Assembly: GCF_002117005.1 (NCBI RefSeq)
Contig: NZ_CP021023.1
Coordinates: forward strand, 2,962,995-3,026,994
Origin: Sedimentisphaera salicampi
Lineage (GTDB): Bacteria; Planctomycetota; Phycisphaerae; Sedimentisphaerales; Sedimentisphaeraceae
Length of the DNA: 64,000 nt
Direction: 5' to 3'
Under the pieces are notes generated by a model. It did not search any database, was not told the DNA's origin, and saw nothing but the letters and a program-made list of their open reading frames with translations. Both the position numbers and the translations under genes were made by a program. Within the stretch, counting starts at the first letter, position 1. Every line of letters starts with the position of its first letter. Positions 56,951 to 64,000 of this stretch are shown piece after piece.

Positions 56951-57210
56951 AAGAAAGTGTGAAAATTAGGCTTTGCCTCGGCAGCTCCTGCTTTACACGC
57001 GGGAATAATAAGGCCTTGGAGCTCATTAAAGAGTATATCTCTGAAAACAGCCTTGAAGAGAGTGTTGAGCTTTCAGGGAGCCTTTGCGAGGGCAAATGCA
57101 GCAGCGGCCCTCATATAACTATCGATGAAAAAGAGTATGATGAAATTAAGCCGGAATCAGTTTTAGACCTTATCAGAATTCATCTGAGAGAAAAGGGCAT
57201 CATACACTGA
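56947..57210 (+). CDS. Small thioredoxin-like [2Fe-2S] protein
   Basis: 87 residues from the ATG at 56947, which overlaps the rex stop. Cysteines in LCLGSSC and LCEGKC give the C-x4-C and C-x3-C pattern of NuoE/HydC-type thioredoxin-like [2Fe-2S] proteins. IDEKEYDEIKPESV follows the pattern of these folds. Such small ferredoxins commonly lie at the front of [FeFe]-hydrogenase operons. Probable electron carrier or sensor partner for the hydrogenase-like protein 25 bp downstream. Confidence 0.85.
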   Translation: MKESVKIRLCLGSSCFTRGNNKALELIKEYISENSLEESVELSGSLCEGKCSSGPHITIDEKEYDEIKPESVLDLIRIHLREKGIIH

Positions 57211-57234
57211 CCACCGGCTTTGAAAGGGTATAGT

Positions 57235-58980
57235 ATGGATTTTATGGAACCGGTTTACACTCAGGCAGCGGAATGCCAGGACTGCTATAAGTGCCTGCGC
57301 CGATGCCCTGTAAAATCGATACAAATACAGGACGGCCATGCAAGGATAATGAACGAAAGCTGCATTATGTGCGGTACTTGCGTTCGAACTTGCCCGGCCG
57401 GCGCAAAGAAAATACGAAACGACCTCCAGAGAGCCCGCCTTCTCCTGAACAGCAGGGATAAAGTATATATGTCCATAGCTCCAAGCTGGAGAGCAGAGTT
57501 TGAAGGCAGCGAGGATAAGCTCATAGCAGCGGTTAAGAAGCTCGGCTTTGCCGGCGTTTCAGAAACTGCCCTTGGAGCGCAGGAGGTTTCTGCAAACACT
57601 GCGAAAATACTCGCCGAAGGCAAGCCGGGCGTTTATATCTCAAGTGCCTGCCCCACGGTGGTAGAGTATGTGCTGAAATATATGCCTAAGCTTGCAGGCA
57701 GCATTACAGGGCTTCTCTCGCCTCTGCTTGCACACTGCAAGATGCTCCGCAAGGAATACGGGGATGATATCGGAATCGTCTTTGCAGGCCCGTGCATCGG
57801 AAAGAAGAAGGAATCAGACACATCAGAAGGCCTGCTGGATGTTGCGATAACGTTCCAAGACCTGAAGCAATGGCTCAATGATGAGGATATCGATCAGGGC
57901 AGCCTCCAGCCTGAGAATGGCGAGGATGTATTTGTTCCGCAGAGGGCGGCTGAAGGCAGCCTGTACCCCGTTGACGGCGGGATGATTGCAGGAATCAAGG
58001 CCAACTGCGATGTTACCGATGCAGGTTATATGACCTTCTCCGGAATGGATAACATTATGCAGGTTCTTGAAGGGCTCGAGAATTTTAAGCCCGATAAGCC
58101 TGTATTCCTCGAACTGCTCGCCTGCGACGGCGGATGCGTGAACGGCCCGGCTGCCCAGAGCGAAAAGAGCAGCGCATTAAAACGGCTTGATGTTTTGTCA
58201 GGCAGTGAATATGAAAAGGAAAATATCCCGAGAAAGCCGGGCCTGGATATAACAGCCAGCTTCACTCCCGAGCCGAAGGAAGAAAAAAAATACCCCGAGC
58301 ATAAAATCAGAGAAGCCCTTGAGCGGGTGGGTAAATACCGCCCTGAGGATGAGCTCAACTGCAGCGGCTGCGGATATGATTCCTGCAGGCAGTTTGCCGA
58401 GGCGCTGCTTGAAGGCAGGGCAGAGGAGAGTATGTGCGTAAGCTATATGCGTCAGCTCGCCCATAAGAAGGCCGATATGCTCATCAAAACAATGCCCGGC
58501 GGGGTAGTGATTGTGGATGAAAAGCTTGAAGTGGTAGAGTCAAACAGGCGTTTCGCCTCTATGCTTGGAAGCGATGCGGAAAACCTCTATGAGCAGGTGC
58601 CCGGGCTGGAGAAGGCAAAAATCGAGAAGCTCCTGCCAAATGCTGATATGTTCCGCAGGGTTATTGAAAGCCTTGAGCAGGTTCTAGAGAAAGATGTAAA
58701 GATAAATAATGCGGTTCTGCATATCACCGTTTTCACAATCGAGCAGGGAAGGCTCGCAGGAGCGTTCCTTCAGGATATTACTGCTCCGGCAGTTGCCAAA
58801 GAGCAGATTATAAACAAGGCGAGAAACGTTATTGAAAAGAACCTTCAAACAGTGCAGCAGATTGCATATCTGCTCGGTGAGAATGCGTCTGATTCTGAGG
58901 TTATTCTCAATTCTATCGTAGAATCCTTCCAGACCGGCAGCGAAGAAAGCCAGAGGGGCAAAGATGCTCACAAAGAATAA
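57235..58980 (+). CDS. Sensory-type [FeFe]-hydrogenase-like protein with PAS domain
   Basis: 581 residues from the ATG at 57235 (AAAGGG upstream). Two [4Fe-4S] motifs (C14-C24, C43-C53) precede a hydrogenase domain. All four H-cluster cysteines are kept: C139 (SSACP), C187 (AGPCIGKKKE), C297 and C301 (ACDGGC). But the residue before C139, which in catalytic enzymes is the proton-transfer cysteine, is A138. A further cluster motif (CSGCGYDSC, about 358) and a PAS domain (about 400-500; PGGVVIVDEKLEVVESNRRF) follow, then a coiled C-terminus. This is the HydS/group C layout: an H2 sensor rather than a main enzyme. It overlaps the phosphatase gene by 17 bp, suggesting a signalling pair. Confidence 0.88.
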   Translation: MDFMEPVYTQAAECQDCYKCLRRCPVKSIQIQDGHARIMNESCIMCGTCVRTCPAGAKKIRNDLQRARLLLNSRDKVYMSIAPSWRAEFEGSEDKLIAAVKKLGFAGVSETALGAQEVSANTAKILAEGKPGVYISSACPTVVEYVLKYMPKLAGSITGLLSPLLAHCKMLRKEYGDDIGIVFAGPCIGKKKESDTSEGLLDVAITFQDLKQWLNDEDIDQGSLQPENGEDVFVPQRAAEGSLYPVDGGMIAGIKANCDVTDAGYMTFSGMDNIMQVLEGLENFKPDKPVFLELLACDGGCVNGPAAQSEKSSALKRLDVLSGSEYEKENIPRKPGLDITASFTPEPKEEKKYPEHKIREALERVGKYRPEDELNCSGCGYDSCRQFAEALLEGRAEESMCVSYMRQLAHKKADMLIKTMPGGVVIVDEKLEVVESNRRFASMLGSDAENLYEQVPGLEKAKIEKLLPNADMFRRVIESLEQVLEKDVKINNAVLHITVFTIEQGRLAGAFLQDITAPAVAKEQIINKARNVIEKNLQTVQQIAYLLGENASDSEVILNSIVESFQTGSEESQRGKDAHKE

Positions 58981-60154
58981 TTTTTTCGTTGAGGTTGGCT
59001 CTTTTCAGAAGAGCAAGGAAGGTATGGGCTCGCCCGGCGATGTCTTCTATTCCAGCAGGACAGAAGACGGCCAGAGAACTATCTGCATTCTCGCAGATGG
59101 GCTCGGAAGCGGGATTAAGGCAAACGTACTTGCCACCCTTACATCAACTATGGCAATGAACTACATCAAATCCGATATTGATGTTAAGCGGGCATCAGAG
59201 ATTATTATGGCCACTCTGCCTGTATGCAGCTTCCGTAAAGTGGGGTATTCCACCTTTACAATTGTTGATGTGAATTCCGAAGGGCGCGTGCGGATTATAG
59301 AATACGACAACCCCTGCTGTCTTCTTCTCAGAAACGGCAGCAAGGTAGAGCTGGAAAGAAGCAGTCATAAAATAGATGCAGGCTCTGCTGGAGAGCGAGA
59401 GCTAAAATACGCAAGCTTCAATGCTGTAAAAGGCGATAAGCTCTTTTTCTGCAGCGACGGGGTTACCCAGTCCGGAATGGGAACTCAGGCTATGCCTCTT
59501 GGCTGGACTTCTCAGGGAGCTGAGGAATATATAACCACCCAGCTTAGCAGATATGAATCTGTTTCTGCAAGGAAGCTTGCCCGCAGGATAGTTGAAAGGG
59601 CATTAAAGAACGACGGCAATAAAGCCAAGGATGATATAAGCGCAGCGGTTATCTCCTTCAGGCATCCTCGAAGAACACTTGTGATAACGGGGCCTCCGTA
59701 TAATCAGAGCAACGATGGTCTGCTGGCATCGAAGTTTGAAGAGTTCAGCGGCAGAAAGCTTATCTGCGGGGGAACAACTGCGAGGATTATCGCAAGGCAG
59801 ACGGGCAGGGATGTGAAGATTGACCTTAGCTGGACAGACCCGTATATCCCTCCGGCATCCAAGATGGAAGGTGCAGAGCTGGTTACCGAGGGCACAGTAA
59901 CTCTCAGCAGAGCGCTGGAGCTGCTCAAAAGCAAAGGAGAGATAGAGCCACCCGCGAAGAATCCTGCTGAGAAACTCGTGGAATACCTCCTCGAGAGCGA
60001 CAGCATACATTTTATCGTGGGAACCAAGATTAACGAAGCCCATCAAGACCCGAATCTGCCGGCGTCTTTGGATATTAGAAGGAATATGCTTAGAGAGATC
60101 GTTGATACTCTCAACAACAAGCATTTGAAAAGCTCTACCATGGAGCTGATATAA
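58964..60154 (+). CDS. PP2C/SpoIIE-family serine phosphatase with extra C-terminal domain
   Basis: 396 residues, start after AGAGGGG. Phosphatase motifs: GSPGDVFYSS, LADGLGSGIKAN, FFCSDGVTQSG and KDDISAAVI. The C-terminal part (about 228-396; LVITGPPYNQSNDG, LICGGTTARIIARQTG) is a separate domain of unknown function, which often accompanies this phosphatase in hydrogenase operons. It probably passes on the state of the upstream PAS-hydrogenase by dephosphorylating a partner. No kinase or anti-sigma partner is visible in the window. Confidence 0.88.
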   Translation: MLTKNNFFVEVGSFQKSKEGMGSPGDVFYSSRTEDGQRTICILADGLGSGIKANVLATLTSTMAMNYIKSDIDVKRASEIIMATLPVCSFRKVGYSTFTIVDVNSEGRVRIIEYDNPCCLLLRNGSKVELERSSHKIDAGSAGERELKYASFNAVKGDKLFFCSDGVTQSGMGTQAMPLGWTSQGAEEYITTQLSRYESVSARKLARRIVERALKNDGNKAKDDISAAVISFRHPRRTLVITGPPYNQSNDGLLASKFEEFSGRKLICGGTTARIIARQTGRDVKIDLSWTDPYIPPASKMEGAELVTEGTVTLSRALELLKSKGEIEPPAKNPAEKLVEYLLESDSIHFIVGTKINEAHQDPNLPASLDIRRNMLREIVDTLNNKHLKSSTMELI

Positions 60155-60199
60155 GAGTAAAAGCAGTAGTTAAGTGATAATTGTATAAAGGAAATATTG

Positions 60200-60694
60200 A
60201 TGTCTTGTGAAGCCTGTAAAAAGCAGAAGTTTGAGAAGGTTTGCCGGATACTTGAAGAACATCAGGCAGACAAATCCAATCTCATACCAATACTCCACGC
60301 TGTGCAGAGGGAGTACAGGTATCTGCCGGAAGAAATTTTAACCTATATCGCAACAAGCCTGAATATGCCGCCGGCAAAGGTATACGGAGTGGCGAGCTTT
60401 TACGCACACTTCGCACTTGAGCCTAAAGGTAAGTATGTAATCCATATATGCGACGGAACGGCCTGCCATGTTAAGGGATCGATAGCAATCCTTGAGGCAA
60501 TGCAGCAGAAGCTCGGCCTTGATAAGGAAAAATGCACTACCGACGATCAGCTCTTTACCGTGGAAACTGTAAGCTGTCTCGGTGCTTGCGGGATGGCTCC
60601 GGTGATTACCATAAACGAAGATGTTCACGGGCTTGTAACGCCGGAGAAGGCGGAAAATCTTATCGAAGAAATTCTTGAAAAGGAGAAGGCCTGA
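60200..60694 (+). CDS. hydC: HydC, NuoE-like [2Fe-2S] subunit of trimeric [FeFe]-hydrogenase
   Basis: 164 residues from the ATG at 60200 (AAAGGAAAT upstream). The NuoE/HydC pattern is complete: HAVQREYRYLPEE, VYGVASFYAHF, then CDGTACHVKGS and VSCLGACGMAP with the four [2Fe-2S] cysteines. It is the small subunit of the HydABC complex that couples NADH and ferredoxin to H2. Its stop overlaps the HydB start by one base (TGATG). Confidence 0.93.
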   Translation: MSCEACKKQKFEKVCRILEEHQADKSNLIPILHAVQREYRYLPEEILTYIATSLNMPPAKVYGVASFYAHFALEPKGKYVIHICDGTACHVKGSIAILEAMQQKLGLDKEKCTTDDQLFTVETVSCLGACGMAPVITINEDVHGLVTPEKAENLIEEILEKEKA

Positions 60695-62589
60695 TGATTG
60701 CGGCAACCGTAAATTTAGAATTAATAAAAGAAAACTACCTCAAGGCTCTTGGGAAAACCCAGAGACAGATTGTTGTCTGCGCTGGTACCGCCTGCGTGGC
60801 TAACGGGTCTTTGAAGGTATTTGAAGCTGTTAAAGAGCAGGTGGAGAAGAAAGATTTAGATGTTTCTGTAAAGCTGGAATCTGATAAGGATGCGGATGTG
60901 GTTATGGCCAAGACAGGCTGCCGCGGATTCTGTCAGGTAGGGCCTCTGGTAACGGTGCGTCCGCAGGAGTATCATTATGTTCGGGTTAAGCCAGAAGACG
61001 CTGCTGAAATAGTTGAATCCTCAGTGGCTGATGATAAGCCTGTTGAGAGACTGCTGTACTCCGATCCGGCTACTGGAAATACATGCAGAACCACCAAGGA
61101 CATTCCCTTCTATACGCGTCAGAACCGTACAGTTCTCGATGAATGCGGCAAGATTGATGCCTGCAATATAGAGGAATATATCTCTCACAACGGCTACTTC
61201 GCAGCGAGAAAAGCATTTACAGAAATGCAGCCTCAGCAGATATGCGATCAAGTTCTCGAATCAGGACTGCGAGGCAGAGGCGGGGGCGGATTCCCCACAG
61301 GCAAGAAATGGGCACTCACTCTCCCCCAGCCCGGTGAGAAGAAATATGTAATCTGCAACGGCGACGAAGGCGATCCCGGGGCATTTATGGATAGAAGCCT
61401 TATGGAAGGCAATCCTCACCGCGTGCTTGAAGGGATGATGATTGCAGCAAGGGCTATCGGTGCCGATGAAGCCTATGTTTATGTGCGTGCTGAGTATCCT
61501 CTTGCCGTGAGCAGGGTAAGCGAGGCGGTTAGAGATGCCGAGCAGCTTGGGATACTGGGCGAAGATGTATTTGGAACAGGCAGCAGCTTGAAGATAAAGG
61601 TGCTTGAGGGAGCAGGGGCATTTGTCTGCGGCGAGGAAACAGCCCTGATTGCTTCTATTGAAGGCCGCAGGGGTATGCCGAATCCCAAGCCTCCATTCCC
61701 CGCCCAGAGCGGGCTCTGGGGCAGGCCGACCTGCATCAACAATGTGGAAACGCTTGCAACTGTTCCGCTGATAATCCAGCACGGGGCAGAGTATTTCAAA
61801 TCTATGGGGACTGAAAACTCCGCTGGAACAAAAACTTTCGCTCTCACAGGCCACGTTGCAAATACAGGCCTTATCGAAGTTCCCTTCGGCCTTACGCTTA
61901 GAGAGATCGTGTTCGGTATCGGCGGGGGCGTAACAGACGATGACGGGAGCATACTTAAAGACGGCTTCAAGGCTGTACAGTGCGGCGGGCCATCCGGCGG
62001 CTGCCTAACCGAAGAACACCTCGACCTGCCCATAGACTACGACAACCTGCGAAATATAGGCGCAATGGTAGGCTCGGGCGGTCTTGTAGTGATGAACAGG
62101 AAAACCTGTATGGTGCAGATTGCGCATTTCTTTATGCAGTTCACGCAGAACGAATCCTGCGGGAAGTGTGTGCCGTGCCGCGAGGGAACAAAACAGATGC
62201 TCAGGCTCCTTGAGGATATTATCGAGGGAAGGGCAGCACTTGAAACGATTGATCTGCTCGAAAGGGTGGCAAGTGCGGTTTCGAAAGGCTCTCTTTGCGG
62301 ACTTGGGAAAACCGCCCCTAACCCTGTACTAACAACACTAAAATACTTCCGCGATGAATATATTGCCCATGTTGTTCACGGCAAATGTCCAGCAGGGCAG
62401 TGCAAGGCATACGCAATGCCGGAGATTGATCCGGAGAAATGTATCGGATGCGGGCTCTGCAAGAAGAAATGTCCGGTGGATGCGATAGAGGGCGAGAAGA
62501 AACAGCCCCACGTTATCGATCAGGATAAGTGCATCAAATGCGGAGCGTGCGCAGAAGCTTGTAAATTTAACGCAGTAATTGGGATGTAG
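60694..62589 (+). CDS. hydB: HydB, NuoF-like NADH/FMN subunit of trimeric [FeFe]-hydrogenase
   Basis: 631 residues. N-terminal thioredoxin-like [2Fe-2S] domain (VVCAGTACVANGS, TGCRGFCQVGP). The NuoF core has the FMN/NADH loops LRGRGGGGFPTGKKW, CNGDEGDPGAFMDR and GAGAFVCGEETALI. SCGKCVPCREGT binds a [4Fe-4S] cluster. The C-terminus adds two ferredoxin clusters (CIGCGLCKKKCPVDA, CIKCGACAEACKFNA). This is the electron-bifurcation or confurcation centre in HydABC enzymes. Four bases separate it from hydA. Confidence 0.95.
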   Translation: MIAATVNLELIKENYLKALGKTQRQIVVCAGTACVANGSLKVFEAVKEQVEKKDLDVSVKLESDKDADVVMAKTGCRGFCQVGPLVTVRPQEYHYVRVKPEDAAEIVESSVADDKPVERLLYSDPATGNTCRTTKDIPFYTRQNRTVLDECGKIDACNIEEYISHNGYFAARKAFTEMQPQQICDQVLESGLRGRGGGGFPTGKKWALTLPQPGEKKYVICNGDEGDPGAFMDRSLMEGNPHRVLEGMMIAARAIGADEAYVYVRAEYPLAVSRVSEAVRDAEQLGILGEDVFGTGSSLKIKVLEGAGAFVCGEETALIASIEGRRGMPNPKPPFPAQSGLWGRPTCINNVETLATVPLIIQHGAEYFKSMGTENSAGTKTFALTGHVANTGLIEVPFGLTLREIVFGIGGGVTDDDGSILKDGFKAVQCGGPSGGCLTEEHLDLPIDYDNLRNIGAMVGSGGLVVMNRKTCMVQIAHFFMQFTQNESCGKCVPCREGTKQMLRLLEDIIEGRAALETIDLLERVASAVSKGSLCGLGKTAPNPVLTTLKYFRDEYIAHVVHGKCPAGQCKAYAMPEIDPEKCIGCGLCKKKCPVDAIEGEKKQPHVIDQDKCIKCGACAEACKFNAVIGM

Positions 62590-62593
62590 AAAT

Positions 62594-64000
62594 ATGGCTG
62601 ATAAGAAATACTTAACAATAGACAATCGCAGGGTTGAAATCAAAAACGAAAGAAACCTGCTTGAAATAATACGCAGAATCGGCATAGACCTGCCGACCTT
62701 CTGCTACCACTCAGAACTGAGCATTTACGGTGCTTGCAGGCTCTGCGTGGTTGAGATTGAAGGGATGGGTATAGTAACCTCGTGCAGTACAACGCCGCAG
62801 GAAGGTATGGTGGTTAGCACGAACACCAATGAGCTGCGCGAGATGAGGAAGGTGTATCTCAAGCTACTGCTTGCAAATCACCATCAAACCTGCACCACCT
62901 GCTCAAAGTCCGGTGCGTGCAGACTGCAAGACCTCTCAAACAGGCTTGGAATCAGGGAGATTCCGTTCTCTGATGAGTATAAGCCAAAGCCGATTGATTC
63001 AAGCAGCCCCTCGCTAATTCGTGATCCGAATAAATGCGTCCTCTGCGGCGACTGCGTTCGTGCGTGCGAGGAGATCCAGAGCGTAGGTGCGATTGATTTT
63101 GTAAATCGCGGAGCGGATACGATTGTCTCTCCTGCGTTTCTCAAAAACCTTGATGCAGTAGAATGCGTTTACTGCGGCATGTGTGCAGGCGTATGCCCCA
63201 CAGGCTCTATAACTCCAAAATTCGAAACAGAGAAGGTTTGGAATGCGCTGAACGACAAGAAGAAAACTGTAGCAGTTCAGATAGCGCCGGCAATCAGAGT
63301 GGCGATAGGCGAGATGTTCGGCCTTGAGCCCGGCGAGGTTTCAACGGGAAGGCTCGTAGCTGCTCTTAAGCTGCTCGGTTTTGATCAGGTTTACGATACT
63401 TCCTTTGCCGCAGATCTTACCGTGCTGGAGGAATCAACCGAATTTATCGAGCGAAAGAGCAAAGGCGAAAAGCTCCCGCTGTTTACCTCCTGCTGCCCGG
63501 CATGGGTTAAGTTTGCAGAGCAGTTCTACCCAGACCTTCTGGGCAATCTCTCCTCCTGCAGGAGCCCTCAGCAGATGTTTGGCTCTGTAGCACGCAAAAC
63601 CCTGCCCGAGGAGCTCAGTGTAAACAATGAAGACTTGTACCTTGTTTCAATTATGCCCTGCACGGCCAAAAAATTCGAAGCCCAGAGGGATGAATTCCAA
63701 ACAGAGGGCCACAGAGATGTGGATGTAGTGCTTACTACGCAGGAACTGGGGATGATGATCAAGGAAGCGGGAATCGATTTCACCGGCCTTACTCCCGAAT
63801 CTCTCGATATGCCTATGGGCTTCAAAACCGGCGCTGGAGTTATCTTCGGTGTTACCGGAGGCGTGAGCGAGGCAGTGCTGAGATTTGCCGCTGAAAAGCT
63901 TACGGGAAAAAAGGTTTCCGAAACAGACTACAATCAGGTGCGCGGCAACGATGATATCCGCGAAACCGAGATTGAAATCGGAGATGTTAAGCTCAAGCTC
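62594..64000 (+). CDS. hydA: HydA, catalytic [FeFe]-hydrogenase subunit (cut by right window edge)
   Basis: The frame opens at ATG 62594 and runs off the right edge after 469 codons. Cluster-binding motifs appear in order. [2Fe-2S] C37, C48, C51, C64; His-Cys [4Fe-4S] H96, C100, C103, C109; two ferredoxin clusters (CVLCGDCVRACE and CVYCGMCAGVCP). The H-cluster motifs L1 TSCCPAW (298-304, proton-transfer and ligand cysteines both present) and L2 MPCTAKKFE (354-362) are intact. L3 lies beyond the edge. It reduces protons to H2, drawing electrons through HydB and HydC. Group A3 bifurcating type by context. Confidence 0.96.
   Translation, partial: MADKKYLTIDNRRVEIKNERNLLEIIRRIGIDLPTFCYHSELSIYGACRLCVVEIEGMGIVTSCSTTPQEGMVVSTNTNELREMRKVYLKLLLANHHQTCTTCSKSGACRLQDLSNRLGIREIPFSDEYKPKPIDSSSPSLIRDPNKCVLCGDCVRACEEIQSVGAIDFVNRGADTIVSPAFLKNLDAVECVYCGMCAGVCPTGSITPKFETEKVWNALNDKKKTVAVQIAPAIRVAIGEMFGLEPGEVSTGRLVAALKLLGFDQVYDTSFAADLTVLEESTEFIERKSKGEKLPLFTSCCPAWVKFAEQFYPDLLGNLSSCRSPQQMFGSVARKTLPEELSVNNEDLYLVSIMPCTAKKFEAQRDEFQTEGHRDVDVVLTTQELGMMIKEAGIDFTGLTPESLDMPMGFKTGAGVIFGVTGGVSEAVLRFAAEKLTGKKVSETDYNQVRGNDDIRETEIEIGDVKLKL

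Noticed and set aside
61261-62033. Two minus-strand frames (about 190 codons) opposite hydB
   Set aside because: Fully inside the hydB coding region, no binding sites, composition of shadow frames.

Overview
The window looks like chromosomal DNA of an anaerobic, saccharolytic bacterium of the Planctomycetota, most likely class Phycisphaerae (Sedimentisphaera-like). This is inference from gene content: stacked GH2, GH28, GH59, GH106 and GH128 glycosidases, a Tat-type sulfatase, LamG proteins with planctomycete dockerin-like tails, an ECF sigma/FecR pair, a PEP-CTERM protein, and a trimeric [FeFe]-hydrogenase operon under Rex. Lentisphaerae or Kiritimatiellae cannot be fully excluded. Several real genes lie outside simple closed reading frames: a glycosidase cut by the left edge, a hydrogenase cut by the right edge, a 56-residue membrane protein, and a decayed transposase.

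Layout. 1-7.7 kb (minus): a pectin/rhamnoside-degrading set (GH106, GH28, GH2 with discoidin domains). 8.0-14.5 kb (plus): divergent rhamnose operon rhaA-rhaD-rhaB, an NCS1-type permease with a tiny membrane partner, then an AraC-type regulator. The divergent promoter carries four TTGCGACA half-sites in two pairs, each with 21-bp spacing. 14.6-18.5 kb (minus): prmC, coaB and a GH2 beta-galactosidase. 19.1-27.3 kb (plus): an unknown secreted protein, a uroporphyrinogen-decarboxylase-like protein, a GH2 enzyme and a sugar-porter MFS protein. 27.6-37.3 kb (plus): three LamG proteins, a sulfatase and a GH59 galactocerebrosidase-like enzyme with a dockerin. 37.5-39.9 kb: groES-groEL and a small membrane protein. 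40.2-43.4 kb (minus): a third GH2/discoidin enzyme. 43.6-43.8 kb: ISL3-type transposase remnant. 44.0-47.0 kb: ECF sigma factor, FecR-like protein, GH128 glucanase. 47.0-52.7 kb (minus): rimO, a GcvT-like protein, a metallophosphoesterase, yidC and an ABC ATPase. 52.9-55.6 kb: an AT-rich patch with a DUF6884-like protein overlapping a GIY-YIG-like nuclease, then a PEP-CTERM protein. 56.3-64 kb: rex and an H2 operon (2Fe-2S protein, sensory [FeFe]-hydrogenase, PP2C/SpoIIE phosphatase, HydC, HydB, HydA).

How it fits together. The left half is a polysaccharide utilisation region: secreted enzymes release rhamnose and galactose from pectin-like, probably partly sulfated glycans. Isomerase, kinase and aldolase then feed rhamnose into glycolysis, and the hydrogenase operon disposes of the fermentation electrons as H2. 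The most notable regulatory signal is a TGCG direct repeat at exactly 21 bp. It lies upstream of the 19-kb operon, the 27-kb operon and the 43-kb GH2 gene, and resembles the spacing in the rhamnose promoter, which suggests a common AraC-type regulon. The best candidates for undescribed biology are that regulon, the unknown 791-residue protein with its URO-D-like neighbour, and the DUF6884/GIY-YIG pair.
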